Shown piece by piece: positions 24,148 to 32,714 of a stretch of 52,775 nucleotides of DNA; the first letter of the stretch is position 1, and each line of letters begins with the position of its first letter. The translations under genes were made by a program, and so were the position numbers. This DNA comes from Bacteroidota bacterium (GTDB lineage: Bacteria > Bacteroidota > Bacteroidia > Cytophagales > Cyclobacteriaceae), in the NCBI GenBank assembly GCA_023417785.1, contig JAEZEH010000038.1, positions 1-52,775 of the forward strand, written 5' to 3'. The notes under the pieces were generated by a model. It searched no databases. It was not told where the DNA came from and worked only from the letters and a program-made list of their open reading frames with translations.

Positions 24148-24936
24148 ATGATTGAAATCCATCCGCTTTCCTCCCTTGATCTGAGTACTCCACGCCGTGT
24201 TATCCGTTACGTCTTAATTTGGTGTACAAGCGGTGATGTCACTATTTCCATTGATGGTAAAGATTATTCCGTAACTGCTCATTCGCTTATTACCATCACC
24301 TCAGGTCAGTATCATTTCATTCGAAGCAGGAACGCCGTGGAAGGGTATATGCTGGAATTCACCTACGATTTTTTTTGTAAAGATGACCACGATATTGAAT
24401 TGATATTCGAGAATGGCCTTTTTTGCCACTTTGGTGAGAATGAAGTGATAGCTGTGCCTGATTACAATTTGATTCAAAGCCAACTACGTTGCATTGAGCA
24501 CGAATTGGAAGTTAAGTCATACCAGTATCACATCGTTGTACACGGAGCCATTGAGCGCATACTTGTTGAGGTTAACAGGACAATGATACTTCGCGGTGGA
24601 GAAATCTGGAAGCCGGATGCATTATTTCTGAAATTTCTCGAGTTGGTTCGCGACACTTTTGATAGCCGTTGCCCCTTAGCTTCCTACGCAGAAAAGCTTA
24701 ACGTCCCGGAACAACGCCTGAACGATCAGGCAAAGATCCATACCGGCAAGACCGCTCAAATGGTGATCCATAGCCTTATTGCTTCGGAGGCAAAGCGATT
24801 ACTTATCTACGAAAAGGAGTCGGTAAAAGAGGTTGCCCATAGACTCGGATTCACTGATCCTTTTTATTTTTCGAACTTCTTCAAAAAGTTTGCCGGTCAG
24901 TCACCGAAGGCTTTCAGAGAGGCTGCAACGGCATAA
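24148..24936 (+). CDS. AraC family transcriptional regulator with cupin-like sensor domain
   Basis: A 262-residue protein. The N-terminal part (about 15-85) has the AraC cupin-like strands (GDVTISIDGKDYSV, HSLITITSGQYHFI). Residues about 160-258 form the DNA-binding domain, with a first HTH around YAEKLNVPEQRLNDQAKIHTGKT and a second in VKEVAHRLGFTDPFYFSNFFKKFAG. The next gene on the strand, a small cupin protein starting 83 bases later, is a likely target or operon partner. The ligand is unknown. Confidence 0.88.
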   Translation: MIEIHPLSSLDLSTPRRVIRYVLIWCTSGDVTISIDGKDYSVTAHSLITITSGQYHFIRSRNAVEGYMLEFTYDFFCKDDHDIELIFENGLFCHFGENEVIAVPDYNLIQSQLRCIEHELEVKSYQYHIVVHGAIERILVEVNRTMILRGGEIWKPDALFLKFLELVRDTFDSRCPLASYAEKLNVPEQRLNDQAKIHTGKTAQMVIHSLIASEAKRLLIYEKESVKEVAHRLGFTDPFYFSNFFKKFAGQSPKAFREAATA

Positions 24937-25019
24937 TTACATGCTTTTATAAGAATTCTCTATTCTTTGTTCCCGGAAGTACAGCGAGCTTTGTAAAACC
25001 ATTTTTAAATGATAAAGCA

Positions 25020-25391
25020 ATGAACACAGCTATGATTGATTATGTATGCCGCACCAACTACATCGATTGGCTTTCGTTGATAGAGCCCGGCATCGATACC
25101 AGTGGGATTTTTGTCAAGCCGTTGAAGCTGGAGGCCGGGACGGGCCGTCCTGTCAGTTTCTTGCTTAAGTTTGAGCCAGGTGCGTCTTACCCCTATCATA
25201 ATCATCCGAAAGGTGAAGAGATTCTGGTGCTTGAAGGAAGTTGCCAAATAGGGTCGGAAGTTTTAGGGCAGGGTGATTATCTTTTTACACCACCGGGATT
25301 CAAACACGGGGTAATTACTTCAGAAGGATGTGTTCTTTTTTTGATGGTGCCGGCCGAAGTCGAAATAACGACCGTGGATAATCGAACCTAG
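25020..25391 (+). CDS. Single-domain cupin protein
   Basis: A 123-residue protein with one complete cupin barrel. Metal-binding motif 1 is seen in PYHNHPKGEEILVLEG (His-x-His, then Glu, near residues 60-75) and motif 2 in GDYLFTPPGFKHGVI (near 87-101). It resembles the ChrR-type or quercetinase-like small cupins. The reaction is unknown: it may be a metal-dependent dioxygenase or isomerase, or a sensor. It follows the AraC regulator on the same strand. Another ATG four codons downstream (25032) could be used. Confidence 0.8.
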   Translation: MNTAMIDYVCRTNYIDWLSLIEPGIDTSGIFVKPLKLEAGTGRPVSFLLKFEPGASYPYHNHPKGEEILVLEGSCQIGSEVLGQGDYLFTPPGFKHGVITSEGCVLFLMVPAEVEITTVDNRT

Positions 25392-25462
25392 GTTTTGTAC
25401 ATGACGAATCGGCTTATGGCTTCCACTATTTCAGTTAGTGTAGCGAATTACAGCTCTAAGAT

Positions 25463-26524
25463 TCAGCTCCCAGGATTTTTATCAAGTGCATCCTTGACAT
25501 AGAGTTCTTTTGTGAGGACCATAATTATCGCTACCAGTGGAGTGGCGAGAATGATGCCGAGGCCACCGGTTAAAACCCCCATGGTAATTTGACCAATAAT
25601 GATAAAGGCTGGAGGGATTTGAATCAGACGTTTTTGGATTAACGGAGTAATGAAACTGCTCTCTATAAGCTGAATACCGACGTACAGTGCCGCTACAAAA
25701 AGTATGGTGCCTGTTCCCTGTGGGATGGCTACGAGAAGAGCGGGAATCAACGCGATTAGAGGCCCGAAGTTCGGGATGAAATTTAATATCCCGGCAATCA
25801 ACGCGAGGGCCAGGGCCATGGGCACCCCGGCAATCAGAAGCCCAATGGCAGTGAGCACTGCCACGAAGATCATTGCCGCGATCTTCCCCAATAGCCAGTC
25901 GCGAAGTGTCAATCCTAAACGGGATAAGACTGCCTCGCCGCGTCGAAGCTTGCTTTTCGGAATTAGGGAAAGAATGCTGTCTCTATAGATATACGGCTGC
26001 GCGGAGAAGAATATCCCGATAAGGATGATAACGTAAAGATCACCTACCACCCCAAACGTAGTCTGAAAAAAGCGCCCGACATGCTGCATGATTTTATTCC
26101 CTGATGGAACATTATCCCGGATCTTTTCTGAATTGTCGAGAATCTTTTTGCCAAAATCATATTGAGAAATGAGTTCTCTTGCTTCCTCTGCAGATCGAGG
26201 TATTTGTTCGACTAGCTGTGTTAATTGCTCTGATATGCGGGCGCCGATTAGCCAGGTTGTCAACGCGATAACTAGAATAGTGCCACCCACGACGATCCAG
26301 ACAGCCGCCTTCTCAGAAAGGACGGTTCTTTCTGAAAGCCAAAGCGCAAAGCCTCGGAAGTAGACCGCGATCAACGCCCCGGCCAGAATCAACAGCACAA
26401 CATTGAAAGCTGCCTTGAAAATATACAGAACGATAAGGAGTAGAAGGCCAATGCCAACTGCTGTGAGCACCTTCCGGGTATAGGGGCTATCGGTTTTTCG
26501 ATGACTGTCGTTTTCCACTGACAT
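25463..26524 (-). CDS. AI-2E family transporter (PerM-like permease)
   Basis: A 353-residue polytopic membrane protein of the AI-2E/PerM family: two N-terminal helices, an amphipathic segment (SEQLTQLVEQIPRSAEEARELIS, about 110-135), the conserved GILNFIPNFGPLIALIPALLVA (about 245-266) and ESSFITPLIQKRLIQIPP (about 290-307). Members form oligomeric antiporters or export hydrophobic or quorum-sensing compounds. The substrate is unknown. It starts 54 bases after the GH15 stop on the same strand, so the two are likely co-transcribed. Confidence 0.9.
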   Translation of the reverse strand: MSVENDSHRKTDSPYTRKVLTAVGIGLLLLIVLYIFKAAFNVVLLILAGALIAVYFRGFALWLSERTVLSEKAAVWIVVGGTILVIALTTWLIGARISEQLTQLVEQIPRSAEEARELISQYDFGKKILDNSEKIRDNVPSGNKIMQHVGRFFQTTFGVVGDLYVIILIGIFFSAQPYIYRDSILSLIPKSKLRRGEAVLSRLGLTLRDWLLGKIAAMIFVAVLTAIGLLIAGVPMALALALIAGILNFIPNFGPLIALIPALLVAIPQGTGTILFVAALYVGIQLIESSFITPLIQKRLIQIPPAFIIIGQITMGVLTGGLGIILATPLVAIIMVLTKELYVKDALDKNPGS

Positions 26525-26578
26525 TTTAGATTTAGAGGTTTGCCATAGGTCAGATCACCAAGCCGGACCTCCACGATC

Positions 26579-28420
26579 CTACGGCTGATCTGTGATTAAA
26601 TTCTTGTTTCGGGGATCATTGGATAGCTTATCCAGCGCAAGTGCCGCGCTGATCAGTCCGAGGTGCGTAAAAGCCTGAGGGAAGTTTCCCAGATGTTCTC
26701 CCTGCAAGCCGAGCATTTCTGCGTATAGCCCTGCGTGGTTGGCATAACCCATCATTTTTTCAAAATATAACCGGGCTTTGTTTAACTGTCCGGATCGGGC
26801 GAGACATTCCACATACCAGAAAGTGCACATTGAAAAGGTTCCTTCCCCGCCGGTAAGACCATCGAACTTTTCTTCGTTTCTATATCGGTATACGAGGGAA
26901 TCGGAAACGAGTTCGTGTTCGATTCGCGTTAACGTTGATAACCATCTGGGATCTGTCGGTCCGATAAAACGAATCAATGGCATCAGTAAAGTAGCTGCAT
27001 CGACGGTTTTTGCGCCCTTGTATTGCACGAAGGCCTTAAGTTCGTCATTCCAGAAATCATTATGAATGGAATGAAAGATATTGTCTCTTTCCTCGCGCCA
27101 GCGTGTTGGGTGTGGAAAGGAATGCGCATCGGCGATTTTGAGACCGCGGTCTACGGCAACCCAGCACAAGAGGCGGGAATAAAGAAATTCTCTTTTGCCA
27201 CCTCGTACTTCCCATATTCCTTCGTCTTCGGTTTCCCAGTGGTCGCAGACCCAGTCGACCTGACGTGTGATGTCTTTCCAGAAGTCATACGAAATTGATT
27301 CAACGTGTTTATCGTATAAGTAAACTGCATCGAGAAGTTCACCGTAGATGTCAAGCTGCACCTGGTCGTACGCGCCGTTTCCGATTCGTACCGGTTTTGA
27401 TTTCCGATAGCCTTCCAGGTGATCGAGCTCTTTTTCAAACAGATCCACCTGGCCATCGAGCGCATACATCAGACGGAGATTACCAGCTTCGCCAATGTCA
27501 TTGCAGCGTTGTTCAACCCACTTGATGAAGTCGCGGGTTTCACGGTGATAACCCAGCTTGAGTAAGGCGTAAACAGTAAATGATGCATCGCGAATCCAGG
27601 TGTAGCGATAGTCCCAGTTTCTTTCACCGCCGATTTCTTCCGGCAGCCCAAACGTTGGCGCAGCGACTATAGAACCGTACTGTTGGGATGTCATGAGTTT
27701 CAGCACCAGGGCGGATCGGTGAACCATTTCCGTCCACCTGCCGCGGTAGGTGCTTTGCGATACCCATTCCTTCCAGTAATTGATCGTTTCGTAAAGTGAC
27801 TGCTCTGCGAAGTTTTCGAGAACAACGTCACGCGGCTTGTCATTGGTGATATCTTCAAGCATAAAGACTACGCGTTCGCCCGTGTTCAACGTAAAATGTG
27901 CAGTGAGATCCTCGTCGTTAATCTCCACCGGTATCGAGGCTAGAAATCTGAGTTTAACGGGGTTCTCGTCTTCGCTGATCAGCAAGAATTCCTTATCATT
28001 TAGTTTGCGAACGGTGTGGCCGGTCCGGGCGTAATTGAATCGCGGGCAACATTCCATGCTTAGCTCCACGGAGCCGTGTACGCAAGTGGCAACACGAACG
28101 AGTTCCTTGCCAATTTCCATAGTTTCGACGGGCATGTAGTCAGTGACTTCTGCAATACCTTCCTGGCCAAGGAAGCGTGTGAGCAGTACGTTGGTGTCAG
28201 GCAAATAAAGTTGTTTGTGTTTTATGTCTTCGCGAAGCGGCGCGATGCGGAAAAAGCCTCCCTTTACCCGGTCAAGAAGTGCTGCAAAAATGCTTGGGGA
28301 GTCGAAATTCGGAAAGCACATAAAATCGATGGATCCGTTGAGCCCGACAAGCGCTACTGTGTTGAGGTCACCGATCACGCCGTAGTTCTCGATGGGCTGG
28401 TATTCAAAAACTCGTTGCAT
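26579..28420 (-). CDS. Glycoside hydrolase family 15 protein
   Basis: A 613-residue protein with the bacterial GH15 layout: an N-terminal beta-sandwich starting YQPIENYGVIGDLNTVALVGLNGSIDFMCFPNFDSP, then an (alpha/alpha)6 barrel with GGERNWDYRYTWIRDASFTVYALLKLG (about 264-290) and, near the C-terminus, GEGTFSMCTFWYVECLARSG (about 540-560) and NFPQAFTHLGLISAA. These match glucoamylase- and trehalase-like cytoplasmic members, which cleave alpha-linked glucose from trehalose, maltodextrins or related sugars. No signal peptide is present. It lies upstream of the AI-2E permease gene. Confidence 0.92.
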   Translation of the reverse strand: MQRVFEYQPIENYGVIGDLNTVALVGLNGSIDFMCFPNFDSPSIFAALLDRVKGGFFRIAPLREDIKHKQLYLPDTNVLLTRFLGQEGIAEVTDYMPVETMEIGKELVRVATCVHGSVELSMECCPRFNYARTGHTVRKLNDKEFLLISEDENPVKLRFLASIPVEINDEDLTAHFTLNTGERVVFMLEDITNDKPRDVVLENFAEQSLYETINYWKEWVSQSTYRGRWTEMVHRSALVLKLMTSQQYGSIVAAPTFGLPEEIGGERNWDYRYTWIRDASFTVYALLKLGYHRETRDFIKWVEQRCNDIGEAGNLRLMYALDGQVDLFEKELDHLEGYRKSKPVRIGNGAYDQVQLDIYGELLDAVYLYDKHVESISYDFWKDITRQVDWVCDHWETEDEGIWEVRGGKREFLYSRLLCWVAVDRGLKIADAHSFPHPTRWREERDNIFHSIHNDFWNDELKAFVQYKGAKTVDAATLLMPLIRFIGPTDPRWLSTLTRIEHELVSDSLVYRYRNEEKFDGLTGGEGTFSMCTFWYVECLARSGQLNKARLYFEKMMGYANHAGLYAEMLGLQGEHLGNFPQAFTHLGLISAALALDKLSNDPRNKNLITDQP

Positions 28421-28652
28421 AGGCAGATGTTAAGCTGGTGCGTATGGGAGATGGTATAAATGACCGTGCCAGTGGTGGAATTTCTCACCGCAAGCACGCA
28501 GGGACGCTAAGTTCGCCAAAATTTTGTTTTTGATGACGATCAGGCTATTGGGTTCACCAATAGAATCGGGAAATTAAGAGATGAAAAACCAGTTTGCCAC
28601 CGAAGGCACGCGGAATTGAAAGGAGCGCGAGAGGTCTCCTGTTGAATGATGA
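28421..28652. other. Intergenic region with degenerate short repeats
   Basis: No gene is seen in this 232-base gap between two minus-strand genes. It contains two copies of a CACGC-rich pattern: CACCGCAAGCACGCAGGGAC followed by GCTAAGTTCGCC at 28486-28517, and CCACCGAAGGCACGCGG at 28597-28613. Patterns of this kind (ACCGCAAAGgCGCaAAGGACGC and variants) are found in intergenic DNA of many environmental bacteria; their role is unknown. Confidence 0.45.
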
Positions 28653-29456
28653 CTAACGAAACTCATAAAAGAAGTTAGTTTCGTATGAGCCATTCTGTCC
28701 ATTGTAAGGGATGGTAACCGTTGTGGTACGCTTTTCCGGATATCCGGAGCTGTTGTATTGGTGACTGTAAACTTCTATTGATGTAGTATTGCCATACCTG
28801 TTCTGCACAACCATTTTACCGGGATTATTCTTGTTGAATTTGATGGTAGGATTAAATGATGTTGTGTTGAAGAACCGGTCGGCACTCTGCTTGTCATCAT
28901 AGTCGCTATAGGTAAACCTGGTAAGTAGTTCGTGTTGGTCTGTGCCGCTGTTGTAGTAATAGAGCACGGTCTCGACCAGGTTGTCGTTGATATCATAGGT
29001 ATAGGTGCCTTTCTGGTGTGGGACCCATCCATCTTCCTCGACCATGTGTTGCCACGATATATTTTCAATAACCCTTTTGCGGTCATCGTATGTAAACGTG
29101 TGGTATTGCGCCAGCGACCCATTTATGAATCCATCGCTTCTGGTCAAAAGCCCCGATTCGTAAGTGTACTTGAATAGATGGCCATCAGAGGTGGCAGAAC
29201 TATCGATTCGATGGCCGGCAGAATAATAGAAGTTGATTGTGGATTCAAGGGGCTCGTCACCACGAAAGAAACTGATCATCTTTATGCCGGCTAAGCGGTC
29301 GTTCTGGTCAAACATCAGCTCCCGATGATAGTCTTCCATTTCCATTCTTATGGGATGAATCCGTAAGGGCTTCCCCGGGTCGCGATCATCTTCGGAACAA
29401 GAGATCAGTGCCAGCGCAAGGGTAGATAAAACAATTAATGTATAAACCGGCTTCAT
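28653..29456 (-). CDS. Hypothetical lipoprotein with RHS/YD-like repeats
   Basis: A 267-residue protein with a lipoprotein signal (LALISCSEDD, Cys at about 20). The body is made of tyrosine- and threonine-rich strands such as FKYTYESGLLTRSDGF, HTFTYDDRKRVIENISW, GTYTYDINDNLVETVLYYY and TRFTYSDYDDKQ. These resemble the YD/RHS-type repeats of Bacteroidota surface lipoproteins related to DUF4595. No enzymatic motif is seen. It is probably a surface or periplasmic beta-rich protein. Confidence 0.7.
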   Translation of the reverse strand: MKPVYTLIVLSTLALALISCSEDDRDPGKPLRIHPIRMEMEDYHRELMFDQNDRLAGIKMISFFRGDEPLESTINFYYSAGHRIDSSATSDGHLFKYTYESGLLTRSDGFINGSLAQYHTFTYDDRKRVIENISWQHMVEEDGWVPHQKGTYTYDINDNLVETVLYYYNSGTDQHELLTRFTYSDYDDKQSADRFFNTTSFNPTIKFNKNNPGKMVVQNRYGNTTSIEVYSHQYNSSGYPEKRTTTVTIPYNGQNGSYETNFFYEFR

Positions 29457-29658
29457 GTAGGGGTGTTAATAGCAAGAGTGATGGTTAGACCCTTGATTCT
29501 TGAAAAGGTTGTAATTGATCCGGCTTTTTTTGGTTATCGTGACGTAGTCTACCTAAAACTCCGACCTGTAAGAAAAAAGAAACGTCTTCTCAAACCCTTT
29601 TTTGTCCCCTTCCGTATATCGCCTTGACAGCATCTCATTTCAAAAAATACTCACTTTC

Positions 29659-30126
29659 ATGAAAAAGATAAGTCTTAGTCTGGCATTTGTTGCTTTTGCC
29701 CTCATTGGCGCCGTTGCACAGGAATACAAGATCGTCACGACCGTAGAATCCATTGTACCTATGGGGTTGGGCCGCTCACGAATGGTAGATCCGCAGGCTT
29801 CCGCAGATTACAAAGCTCTTACCACAACAAGAACAGACGGCAAGAAATCTTCACAGGGGGATGTGAAACGCGATGAGGTTAAAATTGAGAACTTTGAAGA
29901 AACGAAACTGCTCAACTTTTACAGCGCCGTGGGCATAAATTTTCAGAACATCGCGTCCAATGACGCTGTCGTATCGTCAAAACTAACTGAGCTTGCCAAG
30001 GAAGGATGGACACTCGTGTTTGTTACCAGTGGCGTCGAAAGCGATTCGGGCACTAACGATGGGAACGGTATTTTTATTACGAGGTATGTTTTCAAACGCG
30101 ACGGAGTCATGAATATTGGACAATAG
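29659..30126 (+). CDS. Hypothetical secreted protein
   Basis: A 155-residue protein with a clear signal peptide (MKKISLSLAFVAFALIGAVAQ, cleavage after AVA). The mature part has no recognised domain. It includes a lysine-rich polar segment (RTDGKKSSQGDVKRDEVKIENF) and an ending LAKEGWTLVFVTSGVESD...IFITRYVFKR reminiscent of small periplasmic proteins with an alpha/beta fold related to DUF4177. The ATG at 29659 was chosen because it starts the signal peptide; an in-frame upstream start (29602) would put a polar leader in front of it. Confidence 0.75.
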   Translation: MKKISLSLAFVAFALIGAVAQEYKIVTTVESIVPMGLGRSRMVDPQASADYKALTTTRTDGKKSSQGDVKRDEVKIENFEETKLLNFYSAVGINFQNIASNDAVVSSKLTELAKEGWTLVFVTSGVESDSGTNDGNGIFITRYVFKRDGVMNIGQ

Positions 30127-30158
30127 CCTTCGGTGAATTAAGGTATTCAAGTAAAAGA

Positions 30159-30194
30159 TCGGGGGTGAAACCTAAGTCATAGTTTCACCCCCGA
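30159..30194. terminator. Bidirectional hairpin between convergent genes
   Basis: TCGGGGGTGAAAC and GTTTCACCCCCGA form a perfect 13-base-pair stem with a ten-base loop. It lies between the stops of two convergent genes, 32 bases after one and 35 after the other. There is no long T-tract on either side, so it may act as an mRNA 3' end stabiliser or a weak bidirectional terminator. Confidence 0.7.
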
Positions 30195-30229
30195 AAGCTT
30201 ACCTGAGCTTGATGCGGGATAGTCGACGA

Positions 30230-32455
30230 TCAGGCCGGAACCATCGCCTTTTCTGCGCGCATCCAATGGCGGTGTTGTTGTATAGCTAGTGCGAAGGCTT
30301 TCACAAAATCGGCCATCTTGTTTGCATCTGAGGTGTGCTTCAGTGTAACAACGCCTTCATCATCCTCCACCGAACCTCCGGATGCGAATTTGGCTCCGGC
30401 GATGCTTGAGGACTCCAGAAGGTCAATGCCATCGCCCACGGCGCCAACGGTCTTGCAATGCTTAAAGGCTTCGTTGATAAAATGTACGGCATCGCCCTGC
30501 TTCTTGAGCGCCTCAATGTGTTTTCCGCCCGGAACGAACACCGCATCAAACATTATTGAAGCCGTTGTTACGTGGCTTTTGTCCACTTCCACTTCTTTTC
30601 CGTTGCTGCTCTTAAGGGGTCCTTTGAACATGGATATGACCTTTACGTCAGTACCCTGACTCATCAGCGTTTGACGAACACTTTCGAATTCATCGAAGTC
30701 GAAGCCTTCATCAAGTAACACGGCGATCTTTCGGCTCTTAACGGATTTTGGCTGAGGCTTTCGCTCCATACTCACGGCAGGGGAGTCGTGTACGGTTTTT
30801 CCCTTCTTCACGGCCTGGGCTAACTTATTTCCGACTTTCTCCGCCGCGTCTTTGATTTTACTAACGGAGGGGCTGGAGGGAGGGTCAACGCCTATACCTT
30901 TTGCCACAGCGGTCGCAAATTCGTGGTTAATGTTGTTGAAGATATCATTGATCATTCTGATTCGAACTTCTTTTGATTCCACTTTGCCCAGTTCGAAGTG
31001 TCCCGCCTCAATGATGTGTTTTTTCTCAACTTCTGACATGCTGTTCCAGAACAGTGTAGCCTGGGAAAAATGATCTTTGAAGCTTTCACTTCGTTCACGC
31101 ACTTTATGGCCGTCTATCTTTTCGGTGTAGTGGACGTAACCACCCATTTTTTCGGGAGCCATCATTGGGCATCCCCCGCCCAGTGAATTGGGTGAGTAAT
31201 TTGCCTTGCCTTTGTTGATAGTTCGACGCATAAACCCGGCACCCTGATGATTATGAACCGGAACAACCGGACTGTTTATCGGAAGTTCAGTGAAGTTCTT
31301 GCTGTGGAATCGGTTGATTTGTGTATCGAGATAACTGAAGAGGCGACCCTGCAACAATGGATCATTGGTGAAGTCAATCCCGGGAACAACGTTACCCGGG
31401 TGGAAGGCCACCTGTTCCGTTTCCGCGAAGAAATTGTCGGGATTCCGGTTGAGTACCATCTTGCCGATGGGTTTCAGCGGGACAAGTTCTTCAGGAATGA
31501 TCTTGGTGGGATCCAGCAGATCGAAGGCAAAACTATGTTCGTCATTTTCTTCTACGATTTGTGCCGACAGTTCAAACTCGGGATAGTTTCCCTGCTCGAT
31601 GGCGTCCCAGAGGTCGCGTCGCAGCCAGTCCGGGTCTTTGCCGGCAAGCTTTTGTGCTTCATCCCATACCAGTGAATGCGTGCCAAGCATTGGGCGCCAG
31701 TGTAGTTTCACAAACCTTCCCTTGCCTTCTTCATTCACGAAGCGAAAGGTGTGCACGCCGAAGCCCTCCATCATGCGAAAGCTCCGTGGAATAGCGCGGT
31801 CGGACAGGATCCACATCAGCATATGCGCAGATTCAGGCATGAGCGAAGCGAAATCCCAAAACGTATCATGAGCTGCTGACGCTTGTGGCATTTCATGATC
31901 AGGCTCCGGCTTGATGGAGTGGACAAGATCAAGAAACTTGATTCCGTCCTGAATAAAAAATATCGGTATGTTATTACCCACAAGGTCGTAATTCCCCTCG
32001 GATGTGTAAAACTTGGTAGCAAATCCTCTGACATCACGGACAGTATCTGCCGAGCCTCGTGACCCGACGACGGTTGAAAAGCGAACGAAGACAGGAGTCT
32101 TAACCGATGGATCCTGGAGGAAGCCCGCCTTGGTATATTCCTTCATAGATTCATAAGGCTGGAAGTACCCGTGAGCGCCGGAGCCGCGCGCATGAACGAC
32201 GCGCTCCGGAATGGATTCATGATCCAGGGCAGTAATTTTTTCGCGAAAGTGGAAATCTTCCATCAACGTGGGTCCACGCGATCCCGCTTTGAGCGAATCA
32301 TCGGTATGGTTCACCCGAAGGCCCTGGTCGGTGGTCATGTATTGTCCGGCACCATCGCCACGTGCTTCTTCCATTTGTTGGTTCTTGCTGTTTTCGTTTA
32401 CCTGACGGGAGTTTTCAGAATCAGTGGGTGCGGGATTTTTTCGTTTGTCTTTCAT
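30230..32455 (-). CDS. katE: Large-subunit clade 2 catalase (HPII type)
   Basis: A 741-residue haem catalase that converts hydrogen peroxide to water and oxygen. The catalytic His88 is in RVVHARGSGAHG and the distal Asn161 in VGNNIPIFF; the proximal Tyr is in GRLFSYLDTQINR (near 375). Core motifs FVRFSTVVGSRGSADTVRD and PVVPVHNHQGAGFMRR are present. A C-terminal domain from about 590 has a class I glutamine amidotransferase-like fold (RKIAVLLDEGFDFDEFESV, FDAVFVPGGKHIEALKKQGDAVHFINEAF), as in E. coli HPII. The first 60 residues are polar and low in complexity. It is monocistronic, with about 259 bases upstream containing no other gene. Confidence 0.97.
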   Translation of the reverse strand: MKDKRKNPAPTDSENSRQVNENSKNQQMEEARGDGAGQYMTTDQGLRVNHTDDSLKAGSRGPTLMEDFHFREKITALDHESIPERVVHARGSGAHGYFQPYESMKEYTKAGFLQDPSVKTPVFVRFSTVVGSRGSADTVRDVRGFATKFYTSEGNYDLVGNNIPIFFIQDGIKFLDLVHSIKPEPDHEMPQASAAHDTFWDFASLMPESAHMLMWILSDRAIPRSFRMMEGFGVHTFRFVNEEGKGRFVKLHWRPMLGTHSLVWDEAQKLAGKDPDWLRRDLWDAIEQGNYPEFELSAQIVEENDEHSFAFDLLDPTKIIPEELVPLKPIGKMVLNRNPDNFFAETEQVAFHPGNVVPGIDFTNDPLLQGRLFSYLDTQINRFHSKNFTELPINSPVVPVHNHQGAGFMRRTINKGKANYSPNSLGGGCPMMAPEKMGGYVHYTEKIDGHKVRERSESFKDHFSQATLFWNSMSEVEKKHIIEAGHFELGKVESKEVRIRMINDIFNNINHEFATAVAKGIGVDPPSSPSVSKIKDAAEKVGNKLAQAVKKGKTVHDSPAVSMERKPQPKSVKSRKIAVLLDEGFDFDEFESVRQTLMSQGTDVKVISMFKGPLKSSNGKEVEVDKSHVTTASIMFDAVFVPGGKHIEALKKQGDAVHFINEAFKHCKTVGAVGDGIDLLESSSIAGAKFASGGSVEDDEGVVTLKHTSDANKMADFVKAFALAIQQHRHWMRAEKAMVPA

Positions 32456-32714
32456 AGTGGGTAAGGTTTATCGTGATTTACCGGATAACATCAGACAGTC
32501 GATGTGAGAGTTTAACGTAAAATATGGCGCCATAGAAACGCCTTATATTTAGGAGTGGAAGAGCACGAGACTGACTTGTTAAGGGAATTCTACACGTAGC
32601 GCCCCCGTTTGAGGAATGCTTTGTGCTATGATGTTCTATGAAATGCTGTGGTCGCGAAGTTTGAAAGTGATGGCTGCTATGTCTGGCCGGAAATCACTCA
32701 CGCGGTTAGGCGTG

